Below are positions 16,479-27,752 of a DNA stretch of 64,000 bases, piece after piece. The notes beneath the pieces were generated by a model. The model saw nothing but the letters and a program-made list of their open reading frames with translations, searched no databases and had not been told where the DNA came from. The translations under genes and the position numbers were made by a program. Position 1 is the stretch's first letter. Each line of letters starts with the position of its first letter. Source of the DNA: Ziziphus jujuba (Eukaryota; Streptophyta; Magnoliopsida; Rosales; Rhamnaceae); contig NC_083382.1 of NCBI RefSeq assembly GCF_031755915.1, forward strand, positions 33,688,501 through 33,752,500. Reading direction: 5' to 3'.

Positions 16479-17029
16479 TGTTTCTCAATTGGTTTTCACC
16501 TCTGCAAATTCTTAAAAAGTAAGCAACTATGGCGATACAAAGTAAGACAAATAATTTGGAATAAATTTCTGGAGCTGCATCACTTTTGAAGTCTGGTTTC
16601 CATTCATACAACCTCATGCATTGGCTCTCAAAGTCAAAGAAGACTTGTTCATAAGAACTCAATATAGATGTTTACTTTTGTTTTTATATATCAAATTGTT
16701 AACAATATGTTGGAATCACTCTTATTTTACACAGGATGAGTTGACGGAGTCTTTATTTAATAAAATGGCTATTTCATCATTTAGACATAAGTGATGTTTT
16801 ATCACTCTCATATTGCACTTGCCTATTATTGGAATCATGATTCATATGCATTGATAGAACACTACATTGATGGGGAAATTAATCAAATTTACAGCCCAGG
16901 CTATTGAGAACAAAATACAAAAGACTGGTTCTCTCCTGCTAATTTGTCTTATTCCACTCCTGCAAACCTTTAATCTTCTTTGGAGCGAATATGGGCTGTG
17001 CATTACAGGTGGTAGGATACCCTGGAAAT
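16479..17029. other. short intergenic region between convergent genes
   Basis: This segment separates the convergent ends of the CaaX-protein gene and the LRR gene. It should hold both 3'-UTRs; nothing else is seen. Confidence 0.6.
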
Positions 17030-19459
17030 TTAAAACCTTTGCCTTGCTTTTCGTTTGTGGACAACTGGAGGGTAAATATAACTATATAGATATATGATTC
17101 CCACTGTCGAGATGAGGCCAGCTGCATATCCAATCCCTACTCCTTCCCATGAGAACCATGCCTTGTCTGCCTCCTTTTCTCCTCGGTGGGGCAGCTGCTG
17201 TTCCTCACATGGAATTTGAATTTGCATTCCACAGAGTCCACTGTTGTTGGCATAAGAGCTTGGATCATCCATTGTGTCCATCTGGCCACCCACTGGGATT
17301 TTACCAGTGAGCATGTTGTTGCTCACATCCAAATTAGAAATTTCTTTCAGTTTTGCAAGTGATTCTGGAATTGAACCAGACAGTTCGTTGTGAGATAAGT
17401 CCAAGCTCTCCATACTCTCCAAATCACCGAAACTTGATGGTATGTTGCCAGATAGATTGTTATATGAAATATTCAGAAGTTTGAGATCCTTCAGCTTACC
17501 TAATGAGACTGAAATTTCTCCTGAGAGTTGGTTCTTTGATAGGTCTAAGAAAGAGTAGATACTGAGGCTGCGGCTTGAGAGACCTTGTTTCGATTTTTTC
17601 CAATTCACTATCAAGTCGTGGAATTCAATTAAAAAGGTGAAAAGATCAAAAATAGACGAATATGTATCCGGTGTTTCAATCATTCCAGCAAGATGTCCAC
17701 AACTTGCAGGGATTTTTCCTGTGAGATAGTTGCTTGAGATGTCAAGAATCCGGAGGTTACTAAGATTGGATATATGATCTGGGATTGAACCATTGAAATA
17801 GTTGTTTCTTAAGCTGAGAACTTGAAGGGTGGAGATTTGAGAGAGAAAGTCTGGTAATTCACCAGTGAGTTTGTTATCATGGAGATCTAGATGCTCAAGA
17901 TTGCTCATTTTTGTCAAGTTTCTAGGCAATCTGCCAGAAAACTTGTTATTTCCCAATGCAAGAATTCTAGTTTCTCGAGAAAATGTGGTTGGAATATCAC
18001 CTGAGAATTGGTTGGATGAGAAATCAATGTAAGCTAGCAAAGCTTCAGGGTCAAAAACAGGGAAATTGTTTCCAGAAAATCTGTTTTTCGACAAGTCTAA
18101 TAGAAGGAGGCGATATATATTGGAGATGGATTTGGGAACCTCTCCCCAGAAGTCGTTTTCAGCCAGCATAAGAATCATGAGCTCAGTGGCATTACCAACG
18201 TTATCCGGTAGTTTACCAGAAAAATTATTCCGAGACAGGGAAAGAACTGATAAACTTAGAGAGTTGAAAAGGCGAGGTGAGAGTGGACCTGTAAGTTTGT
18301 TATCTGACAGAAAAATGTTGCCAACTTCCATTTCGGCGAGCCACTGTGGAAATGTTCCGGTTAGCTGGTTCTCGCTCAAGTCAAGAAAATCCAGACTCTT
18401 CTGAGTGGAAATCCAGTTAGGGATTTCTCCAGCAAGGCCACAAGATTTCAAGGACAATTGAGAAAGCTGCTTACACTTTGGTACCATCTTTGCATTCCCA
18501 TTGTTATTCCAAGTCAGGTTATTTCCTCCAACAAACAATTTCTTCAGGCCTTCAATATTGAACAACCACAGTGGAATCTCACCGGTCAGCAAGTTGTTTT
18601 CCAGCTCCAAGGTTTCTAATTTCTCCAATTTCTGTATCGATGATGGGATTCCTCCAGTCAGCCTGTTGTTGCTCAAGGACAAACTGGTGATGTTGGATAG
18701 ATTGCCAATCATAGGAGGAATGTCCATGGATAAAGTGTTGTCCCTCAGGTCCAATACTTGCAAATCTTTCAAATACATGATCGAAGATGGGATTCCACCA
18801 TCAAATTTGTTGCTCCTAAGGGACAATTGTTGTAACTTTGTGAGGTTTCCAATTTCACCAGGAACACTTCCACCAAGAAGATTTTCACCCAACTTCAAAA
18901 TCCTCAAGTTCCGAAGAGATTCCACGTGCTGACTTAGAACACCACCGAGAAAGTTGCTACTCAGATCAAGATATCGCAGATACTTCAAGTGGAAAACTTG
19001 TGGTGGAATGGAGCCACTGAAGTTGTTGTTCATCATATCGAGGTGAACCAATTTGGTGAGATTAGCAAGCTCATTCCCAGGAATCTCACCTTGTATGTAG
19101 TTATAGGAGATGTCAAGCAAAGCCAAGCTCCTAATGCGAGAGAGTGGCTTCAAAATGCTTGAACTCACCATCATGGGCCCTGATGACTCCATGGAAACGA
19201 GAGAACCAAGATGTAGAGCAATCACAGACCTTAAATCTGAGCCAGAACTAGGAGTACTACAGATGACCCGGTCCCAAAGACAACAATCTGATCCGGGCTT
19301 CCAAGACTCCAAACTAAAGAGTGAATCATTGGAGGAGTTTGTAGAGCTGATGAGGGAAGATTTAAACTGGAGAAGGGCGTGGCTTTGATCTTCAAAACAG
19401 CATAGACAAGGGGTAAAGAAGAAGAGGAGCAGTGCAAGTAAGTGGATTAGTTTGGGCAT
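17030..19459 (-). CDS. leucine-rich-repeat receptor-like protein (RLP, no kinase), 809 aa
   Basis: This is an intronless membrane receptor. It has a signal peptide (residues 1-21), an N-terminal cap with the paired Cys motif DCCLWDRVIC, and about 24 extracellular LRRs with plant-type LxGxIP cores. A non-LRR island (about 610-645, with LIVNWKKSKQGLSSRSL) precedes the last LRRs. A C-terminal Cys motif (GLCG...IPCEEQQ), an acidic juxtamembrane stretch (RGEKEADK), one transmembrane helix (about 765-790) and a short basic tail (HKRKARQRF) follow. There is no kinase domain, so it must signal through a partner such as a SOBIR1-type kinase; that partner is inferred from RLP biology. Immunity or development are both possible. 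The length and island position are typical of plant RLPs. It overlaps no neighbour. Confidence 0.93.
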   Translation of the reverse strand: MPKLIHLLALLLFFFTPCLCCFEDQSHALLQFKSSLISSTNSSNDSLFSLESWKPGSDCCLWDRVICSTPSSGSDLRSVIALHLGSLVSMESSGPMMVSSSILKPLSRIRSLALLDISYNYIQGEIPGNELANLTKLVHLDMMNNNFSGSIPPQVFHLKYLRYLDLSSNFLGGVLSQHVESLRNLRILKLGENLLGGSVPGEIGNLTKLQQLSLRSNKFDGGIPSSIMYLKDLQVLDLRDNTLSMDIPPMIGNLSNITSLSLSNNRLTGGIPSSIQKLEKLETLELENNLLTGEIPLWLFNIEGLKKLFVGGNNLTWNNNGNAKMVPKCKQLSQLSLKSCGLAGEIPNWISTQKSLDFLDLSENQLTGTFPQWLAEMEVGNIFLSDNKLTGPLSPRLFNSLSLSVLSLSRNNFSGKLPDNVGNATELMILMLAENDFWGEVPKSISNIYRLLLLDLSKNRFSGNNFPVFDPEALLAYIDFSSNQFSGDIPTTFSRETRILALGNNKFSGRLPRNLTKMSNLEHLDLHDNKLTGELPDFLSQISTLQVLSLRNNYFNGSIPDHISNLSNLRILDISSNYLTGKIPASCGHLAGMIETPDTYSSIFDLFTFLIEFHDLIVNWKKSKQGLSSRSLSIYSFLDLSKNQLSGEISVSLGKLKDLKLLNISYNNLSGNIPSSFGDLESMESLDLSHNELSGSIPESLAKLKEISNLDVSNNMLTGKIPVGGQMDTMDDPSSYANNSGLCGMQIQIPCEEQQLPHRGEKEADKAWFSWEGVGIGYAAGLISTVGIIYLYSYIYPPVVHKRKARQRF

Positions 19460-20181
19460 TGTGTTGTATTTGTGGGTTTCTTTTTCTTTAATTTAATGGC
19501 TATGCATATAACATACATGCTTATTGATGGAACATCACGAATTGAAGCTGGTGGTAGTGGTGGTATTGTTAGTTTGGAAAATTATGGGGAAAACTATGGA
19601 CTGGAGGCTTGTGTTGCCTGGCCTGCTTCATTTATTGAATATGGGCAACCAAAAAGTGATATTTGACTTCGTCGTCAACTTTTTCATATGAATGGAGAAT
19701 ATTTTTATTTCTCTGTCTGTTTTCCACAAACTTTCAAACAAAGGCTGCCACCGCCCCTTGACTCGATGAATAATATTGTACTGACTATTGAAATGTCATC
19801 CGATGGAAATGGCCATTAATCTAAAGTTGCCATGCTGTCCACAGTACAAAACGCGTTGGTTCAAACTAAAATTCTTTTCTCTATTTAATATTCAGTATAC
19901 TATAATTGTCATGTCATCAAAATATAAATAAATGATGCTATTTGAAAAAAAAAAGAAAAAAAAAAAAGAAGAAGAAGTTCAGAAACAACACTTGGGAAAT
20001 CAAATAAATTTCTCCAAAAACTAATTCAGAAGCAGGGCAATGCACCAATTCGTATCAGTGAAACCGATTTCTCTTAAGCACCAGATGGCTTAGCCATTAG
20101 CCAACCCCCATGTCAGCACCTGATGAGCTTATACAAACTGCAGCTCAAGTCCTTTTATTTTGTGGAAGTGAATTCCTGGCT
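19460..20181. other. intergenic region, no gene seen
   Basis: Promoter and leader of the RLP gene plus the 3' end of the MET1 transcript. There is an A-rich tract at about 19945-19975. No coding signal is seen. Confidence 0.6.
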
Positions 20182-21742
20182 CTATTTCTTGTTGAATCCA
20201 AACAAAGATTTGATGGCATTGATCGCACTCTCATTGATAAATGATTCATCAAATCTTTTTAACAGAGGTTCAAATTCCTCAGATTTTCTTAAAGCGGCCA
20301 GGTCTGGATCCGAACGGACTCTCTGTCGACAGTGGTAGTTATAATTTCAAAAGTGGCTCTATTACAGTATTTAGAAAACAGATAAGGCATGGTTGTATAT
20401 CGTATTCTTAAATATTGGTCCATTCTTTACCTTGAAGTCTTCAAATCCGGCTAGCAAGGCATCCTCAAGGGCAGACAGTCCAGCTTGTACCTTTTTGAAA
20501 ATGAAAAAGCAATATAAGAAGCCCCTTGGGCCTGACAAGTTATTAGCAAGTTGTAAATAAGATAGAATGATAGGTAGTGAAAAGAGGCATAGTGGAGAAT
20601 TTGGTTTTGCCACATCCTAGATATTATTTCTCATTCAAAAATCTCCCTTAAAAATCCCAGACAAGTAGGTATTGGCCATGCCAAAACCAAGAAAGATGTT
20701 GGCGCATATAGATTTAACAAAAACTATGGAAACATGATACAACCATTCTAATTGCAACCATGCAGGTGGCATCTGCATTTAACAAAATGCTGCAATAATA
20801 ATGAGAGCAATATACTATCATATTGGTTAAAATTTGACAACAAACAAGAGTCATACCTGATTAAGCTTAGAATAACAGCAGGCAACATTGTAACTGGCTA
20901 CTGAAGCTTCATATGGATCTGGTCTCGATCCTAATACAGACTCAAATTTCTCCAATGCTTCCTCATATTTGGCATTCCTTTTGTTAACCAGTTAAAAGGA
21001 AAAAGGTATTCAGAATTAATCTCTGAGTATTGCATTTGCAGTTAAGAGAAAAATAAATTGTGTTCGATCATGACTTCCAATCTTATAGGAGGTCATCATA
21101 ATGAAAATGTTGTTTCTCTATCAAACTGAATTTTCAGGGTTACCTATAAAGCTGCAACCCTTCTCGAAGATCCCTTTCTCTGCGTTCTTTCTGTTCCTTC
21201 TTCCTCAAGTAGTTTTGCATCTGAAATGATTATACATGTTATAGACCTGCATGAGGAGTATCACTACTCACAGGATGTAAATCTAGGTACTCACTTGAAT
21301 TTCCCTCACTCTGTTGCTAATGACACCAGAATTTCTTTCAGCTCTGATTATCTCCTTTTCTGTTAACTCACCGGTTTCCTCCAACTTCCCTGCAAAACAA
21401 ACAAGAGCTAACAGCTTAGATCTACAAGGCCACCAAAATCTTGAATTTGTTGTTGTCCAATCTGCTTGCAGATTGTACTCGATGATCAGATATGGCGGGG
21501 ATCAAGTAATGTTTAACCAAAACCAGGTGTTGGAGTAGGAGATGAACTGACCATATCTCTTCTGCATTTTCATGAGTAGAGGACCAATCCTCTGACGAAT
21601 GGTGTACATTGTCCTCCCATATTCTGCAGCAGGCCATATTTCTTCCCCAAAAACTGCACTGCATGTGTTTTAGAACTTTTATGGTCACATTCTCAACCAT
21701 ACATTTCATTGATGATCAAAGTGCCAACAAGATAACTTAATC

Positions 21743-21788
<46 letters not shown>

Positions 21789-22116
21789 ATAAAACTCAAA
21801 CATGAAATGAAAACAATCATCATTTGACACCCATTATACAACATGTTCATATCCCAATAATCTGGTGGACATTAATTTCTGATTCCCCAACATTCACTAC
21901 AAATCCCAATCATCTAAACGAAATTCACGAGTGCTCATGAGCCACTTTGATGACAATGATGGATAAAAGTTCCATGACAACATATATTAAGTAGAGTAGC
22001 CAAAGCAGTATGAAATCCTTTTTAAAAGTACAATTTCATCAAGTAGAGATGTGAAGCACCCTTAATCATGCAAACAAATATGCAAGAATAGAGATTAATA
22101 CATATTTCAAAATAAC

Positions 22117-22149
<33 letters not shown>

Positions 22150-22600
22150 GATTGGATAGGAAATTAAACCTAGTTGCAAGTACTTTATCGCCAACAGTGA
22201 ACAACCCAGTCTTGTCGGCAGCTCCACCGGGCGCAATGGCATCAATATAAGTTCCACCATCTCGACCCTTCGCGAATCTGAGCCCATATGGCTGCACCAA
22301 CTCTACTTCATACTCTTCATACGGTTGTTGCTCTTGCTCACCCCCTTCTCCATCACTTTCTGTTGTCTGGGACTTGGGCTCAGTTTCCGATGCCTTTACT
22401 ATGAAAAGCGCAGGCTTTGACAACTGGGCACTGAGAAAACAGCTTGAACTAGTATTACCACTGGTACAAGCGGTGACAAATGAAGAATTTTTGGATAAAA
22501 AGTACAACTTATTGGTATGACAAATCAAAGCTGGGATGTGCTTTCTTGGCAGTGGTGGTGAAGAACAGAGAGATGGATGAGTTGTAGGAGCTAAATACAT
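20182..22600 (-). CDS. MET1: MET1/ZKT-like thylakoid PDZ-TPR protein, chloroplastic, 343 aa
   Basis: The likely role is assembly and repair of photosystem II supercomplexes at the stromal thylakoid face, known for Arabidopsis MET1. The minus-strand exons are 22600-22170, 21658-21552, 21389-21295, 21220-21144, 20977-20857, 20490-20431 and 20322-20182, all phase-consistent. Residues 1-70 are a Ser/Thr-rich transit peptide. A PDZ-like domain follows (about 85-180, with GRDGGTYIDAIAPGGAADKT), then a Glu/Lys/Arg-rich helical K-box-like segment (about 185-235) and a TPR region (about 237-300, with YEASVASYNVACCYSKLNQ). It ends with the conserved SAINAIKSLFGFNKK. I chose the ATG at 22600 because an upstream in-frame Met at 22720 would add 40 residues with no targeting character. 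Intron 1 contains (TA)n and (GT)n microsatellites. Confidence 0.93.
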
Positions 22601-24074
22601 TGTTGTTGGTACTAAAAAATTCTGGTATTTACCAGTTACTGTGTTTAAGACGTTCAAGTGTTCGAGAGAGACACATGGAGGAGAGACTGATCCACACCAT
22701 ATCTCTCTGCTCTCAAACAAAAGGTTTAGATTACGAGTTCAACGACTAGTGGCTCTTAATGCAATTCTACCACGTAACGCCACGTGGCGTCTTAAACCAA
22801 AGTTGACGTGGCCCGTCTTCCCATCCCTTCGTTGGCAATTTTTATTGAATTTTTATCAACATATGCGAAATATATTCCTACTATGAATACAATTTCAATT
22901 TCTCACTACAATTGACAATATATTAATTTATTAGTTATTATTTAATACACATTTAATTATTTTTCTAATTTAAAATTTTAATTTTTAATATAATTCAATT
23001 AAAGATGTATTTTATTTTATTAAATAAAATAAAATAGATCTTATTTAATATTAAATATATACGGAAAGTTAAAACCTTAATAATTTATATTCTATAATTT
23101 ATGATGATTAAATCATATTTTTATTACGTTCATAAATACAACAAAAATCTAATTACCATTAAATATTATATAATGAATAATGAGAAATAATTGATAATTA
23201 ATTTTATCCTCGTTTGCTCGCATAAAAATTGGATTTGGGGAACTTAAACGGGTGCTTCTAAAATTCACATCATGTTATTTGTCGTATAAACTGTAGAAGC
23301 AGATTCCTCCTATAATTTTATTTTATTATATATATATATATATTATTAAAAAAAAAAAAAGGAAAAAAGAAAAGGGGTTAGAAAATAAAACATTCTATTT
23401 CACAATTTTTGCTCCTATTCAAAATACAAAAACAAATCAAAGGCAAGACACGCCTCATTTATGGACATGGGATATACAAATACCGTTAAATAGACTGTGG
23501 CATTAAAAAAACAAACTCCATAATGCTTCTCTACGTCTCTCTTTATCCTACAACCACCGTATCAGTTGTGACTTACACTCAAAACCCATTCCAATTCTCC
23601 AACAGCTCAATATTTTCAATCTCATTTATTTTCTATGCTCCCCTCAAACAAAAACAACATGAAAAAGGGAAATTCGGTATCTACAAGCATGTGGATCTGC
23701 AGCATGCTCTAAAATTTTCTAAACAAAACTTTTAACCCAAAAGGATAATTGGACAACTAGACTCGGATATTGATCTGTTCAGCTTGTGGTTGAAGGCATT
23801 CTCCAACGACTAGGCTTCAAATTTTGAATCCCAACCCCATAACGCTAAGCTTAAAGCTTTTCTTCAACTGCTTGCTACAGATCTTACAGCATTCTCTTCG
23901 GCAATTGGACCTAAGAGTTTTAGAAAGTAACAAAAATGAAAAATAAAACGGACAGGGAAACACAGGTTGCATTGGCCCTCAAAAGTCATGAAAACAGAAG
24001 AAGCTTTACTATCTATCAAGAAGAAGGAATAAGAAACAGAGAAAGAAAAAAAAGTATGCAATCAAACCCATAAA
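22601..24074. other. intergenic region, no gene seen
   Basis: MET1 promoter side and PUF 3' end. The middle (22890-23180) is extremely AT-rich, and a (TA)n run at 23326-23344 leads into an A-rich tract. ORFs here are short and of low complexity. Confidence 0.6.
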
Positions 24075-26131
24075 TTATTTCTTCAAACTATTGCTAGAGA
24101 GGACTTTCTTCCCGTATGGACTGGTCCGGAGAACACGAGCATGGGGTTTTATGGCATCCACCAATTTACCATGAAGGTTACCCTGCTCAACAAAGCACGG
24201 ATGATTTAGACTTGTTACAACAAGAAAAACAAATTCCCTCTCAAATCTTGGACTCGGTATTCTACGATCAGTAATTGAATTGCCCACTAGAAAAGCAACA
24301 AAGATGATATTTTCATGTTGATGGAGTTCCATCATATAATCGAACCATTTTGGCCCCATATTTTAATCAGAAAATCTCTATTACAGGGGTTTTCATTAAC
24401 TAGTATATTTCCACAAGTTTTGAGCCTTTAATGTAGGTAAATGCTAGAAGAGGGTAAACAACATTGAAGGCTGGCTCAATAGAAATATGGCTTCCAAACA
24501 GAAATGATTATATAAAGTGAACATGCTCGTACACCACTTGTAAGTGCACGTAGGAAAAAAGCACGACTTGACATTGTTTTGCATTGAAGATTTAATATAC
24601 AAAAAAAATTATGGAAAATAAGGAAAGCTGTACAAGAAAATTCATCCTAAGAAAAATGTCTGCCCATATCACCCAAACTTGTGATTTATTTAAGTGAAGA
24701 TCTCATAACGTAATCACAACACAGAGGCATGCTTAGATCCAATATTTTTATCACAAAAACAGATGGCATGATACGATGCATTCACTAACCTTGGATTGAT
24801 TAAGTGCTGCTTGGATGACATAATTTCCATAAGGATCCTGCATGATTTGATCTAGACGTGGATTATCTATAAGCTCCTGAATAATACAACTGCGATGTTC
24901 TTCAGCAGCATATTTCAGGCTCTTTTCCACCACGTTACTGCTATGCTTCTGCATGGACAGATCCCCGTAGTTACCCTCCAGTTGATCAAGAATATCTGTG
25001 GTTGCCCATGGAAGCTGAAGCTCAAATACAAATTGGACAACATAGTTCCTGCATGCATTTCAAAGCTCAATATGGCAATAATGAAGCAAGGATTTCAAAG
25101 GAGTTCTATTTTTTTATCAAATACAGAACACTACAATAGTCGGTAGTTATCTGGGTGTTTCCATGCTAGGAAAAACGCAAATAGAAGCTCACTGATTCCA
25201 GCACTACATCTAGATGAGAGTAACAAAAGACTATCATTGGGATTGACTAAACATATCCCACAACAGCCATCCTATCCTTTTAATCATTACTAATCATGTT
25301 AAAACATTCCCTTATTGACCTGCTAACAAACTAGAACCAAATGCCTCCAAGAAATGGTATTAATAACCACATGACATGTGTGACCAGTAAATAGTCAATT
25401 ATAACAAAGTTTTCAAGAAGAAAGGGGAAGAACAGAATACCCGAAAGGATCTTGGGAAAGGATTAGAGCATTTGATGTGATCTCACAGATTAAACGGCGT
25501 CTTTGCTCACCATCAGAATGGATAAGGCATTTTTGAAGCACGCAACAGCCATGACGGTCAGTTGCAAGCTCTACACAATTAGTAGTTGCAGCTTCAAAAA
25601 GGAACTGCAAAATGCAATTGTTACCAATCTTTCATTTCATGCTACATACTTCCTTTAATCTAAACTGGAAAACAGTGCAAGGAGCCAAGTTCCACAATAA
25701 CTAGGCTCTAATCTTTAATCTTTGCAGCCAGGAAAATCAAGGATGTCATCTCTATATGACAAGTTAAAGTGAGATGGGCTTGGTTGCAATAACTAGACAA
25801 CATTTAAAATTCCCTCTATACGTGAACTTCAGAAAGAAAATTAAGCCTAGATATTAATATCCCTTACCTCACTATACTCGGGCATTAAGTACTGCAAGCA
25901 GCGTTGAGCAACATGGTTGCCATTCATGTTCTTTATTAGAGTCACTATACCAGGCTTTAGCGAGGAAACAACCATGGAAAACTGCTCCGGAGACTTGAGA
26001 GTTTCAATAACTTTTTGAACAGCCCTAGTCCTGTGGATGGGAAGAAATCTCATTTCAATTGTCTGAAAATGATAAGAAACAGTTGCTCAAAGACGAAGAC
26101 AAACACATGATGGCAAGCACTAAGAGGCACA

Positions 26132-26177
<46 letters not shown>

Positions 26178-27752
26178 AAACCCATGCATATCACATGAAA
26201 TTCTAACAAGCTCCCCTGACTTTCTAGTGATTGAACGAATTATTTGCTTCTGCTGATCCTCATCACACACTTCAAGCAGCTTCTGAACAAGGTAATTCCC
26301 AAAAGGATCCGTCATAAGCTCGACAACGTGGTATATGATTTCATCAAATATCTTTTTAACATCTTGTGGGGTGCCTTCAGCAAATTTTCTTTGTAAGAAG
26401 CGGCAACCGTGCTGGTCTTTAGCCATGAGATAAATTTTACCAGTTACTTCATCCAGAGAGTTATATTTCGGAGGCAGTGGCTTCAGATCAGTACCATCAG
26501 GGAACAAGCACCATGGAATCAAATTATCCAACTGAAAGTATCCTCCGCTTGGAGTAGATAACTTCTGCCGGAGATGACCAATGGGGAGAATTTTTTCATT
26601 TTCACCAACACAAGCAAGTGATTCATTTGCTCCAATGGAGCCAAACTTCACAGCTTTTAGTGTGTCCTTTCCATGTGACCTTGTTAGAATCTTTTCAGGG
26701 AAACTGCGCAATCCCACTTTGTCCAAAACTTCCATTGTATTAAAGTCTGTTGAAGAAAATGGAGGATTTGATTGGTTAAAACTCCTGATCGTTGCAAAAT
26801 TATTCCAAAATGGCTCCTGATAGAGTGGCACCTCAAAATGCGGGTGCTTTGGGTTCCTACTCATTATCCTGCTTGCAAAATTGCCATTTTCTGGCGCCAG
26901 ATGCTGACCCTCCAACAGCTGATTATGCAGCTGCTGCAGGAACCGCTGGTGCATCCTACTATAACTGCGTTCATCTTCAATATTGCTCCAGTTAATTTGA
27001 TGCTGGTTTATTTGTTGTGAATGAAGGTAAGGAAGCCGAGATTGTGTGTCCAGAAAGACTTGTTGCTGATCAGACATTACAGGGAACTGCATACCAGGAA
27101 CAGGCAAATTAGAAAGGAACTGAAAACCATGCATTGGATGAGCCATCGGAACAGCAGCAGAGAAATTTTCTATTGGCTGGAAATAATTAACTTGGTGTCT
27201 ATTGAGTTCTTCAGTATTGACTTTTGACAAATTTGTGGTTTGCTGGACAACGTTTGTGCTAAGTATATTATTTAGTGGTCGAACAGGAGGAACAACCAGT
27301 ATTGGTGAATCCATAGTGGAAGTTTGTTTCTTTAGGCTGTTTGGGAGTTTTCCATCCTGAGAAAAGTTATAGTTCTGTACGGTTCTACAATTTTCCAAAG
27401 GCTTACTCCCAGCTTCCATATTCACTCCGCCATTAAAGCTCAGTTCTGCAAATGCCGATGTCAAGGAATGGTCATCAGGGAGCTGCGTTTCCTCTGGTTG
27501 AACACCTTTTACTGGTGACCGTTGAAATTTATTCAGCAAGTTTTTTCCCACATCCAACCTCTCATTGTTTTGAAGTTTCTGGCTTAAAGGCCCTTTGTAA
27601 GAGTTCACAGAGATGGAAGACAAGCTTTTGTCCAAGTACACCCTTTTAGGTTCAGAATCCTCAGAAGGTGGATTGCCAGAAGTAGCATTTGGTATCTCAC
27701 CGAGAAGTTTCTCAAATTCATCGAACTCTAGTTCAGTTCTCCCTTTTTCCAT
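24075..27752 (-). CDS. Pumilio-family (PUF) RNA-binding protein, 754 aa
   Basis: It is a sequence-specific 3'-UTR-binding regulator of mRNA stability and translation, expected in the cytoplasm. The exons are 27752-26182, 26030-25868, 25604-25441, 25048-24790 and 24182-24075. The N-terminal 400 residues are Gln/Asn/Ser/Pro-rich and probably disordered. The C-terminal half is the eight-repeat PUF domain. The RNA-contact cores seen, repeats 1 to 8, are HGCRFLQ, FGNYLVQ, HGTRAVQ, NGNHVAQ, HGCCVLQ, FGNYVVQ, HSSNVVE and YGNYVIQ. Under the PUF code these favour a UGUA-type target. The layout and neighbours suggest the Arabidopsis APUM9/11/12 group. Intron 1 (151 bp) begins with a weak donor running straight into a (CT)n tract; retaining it would truncate the protein before repeat 3. 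A further intron in the 5'-UTR is suggested by a CTG/GTAATG donor near 28586. Confidence 0.93.
26139..26176. repeat. (GT)n/(GA)n microsatellite beside a PUF splice donor
   Basis: On the plus strand a short (GT)n is followed by about 15 GA units. On the transcribed strand this puts (TC)n immediately after the exon 1 donor of the PUF gene. Length variation here could affect splicing. Confidence 0.85.

Noticed and set aside
22601..22720. Upstream in-frame start for MET1
   Set aside because: It would add 40 residues without transit-peptide features. MYLAPTTHPS at 22600 fits the family N-terminus better.
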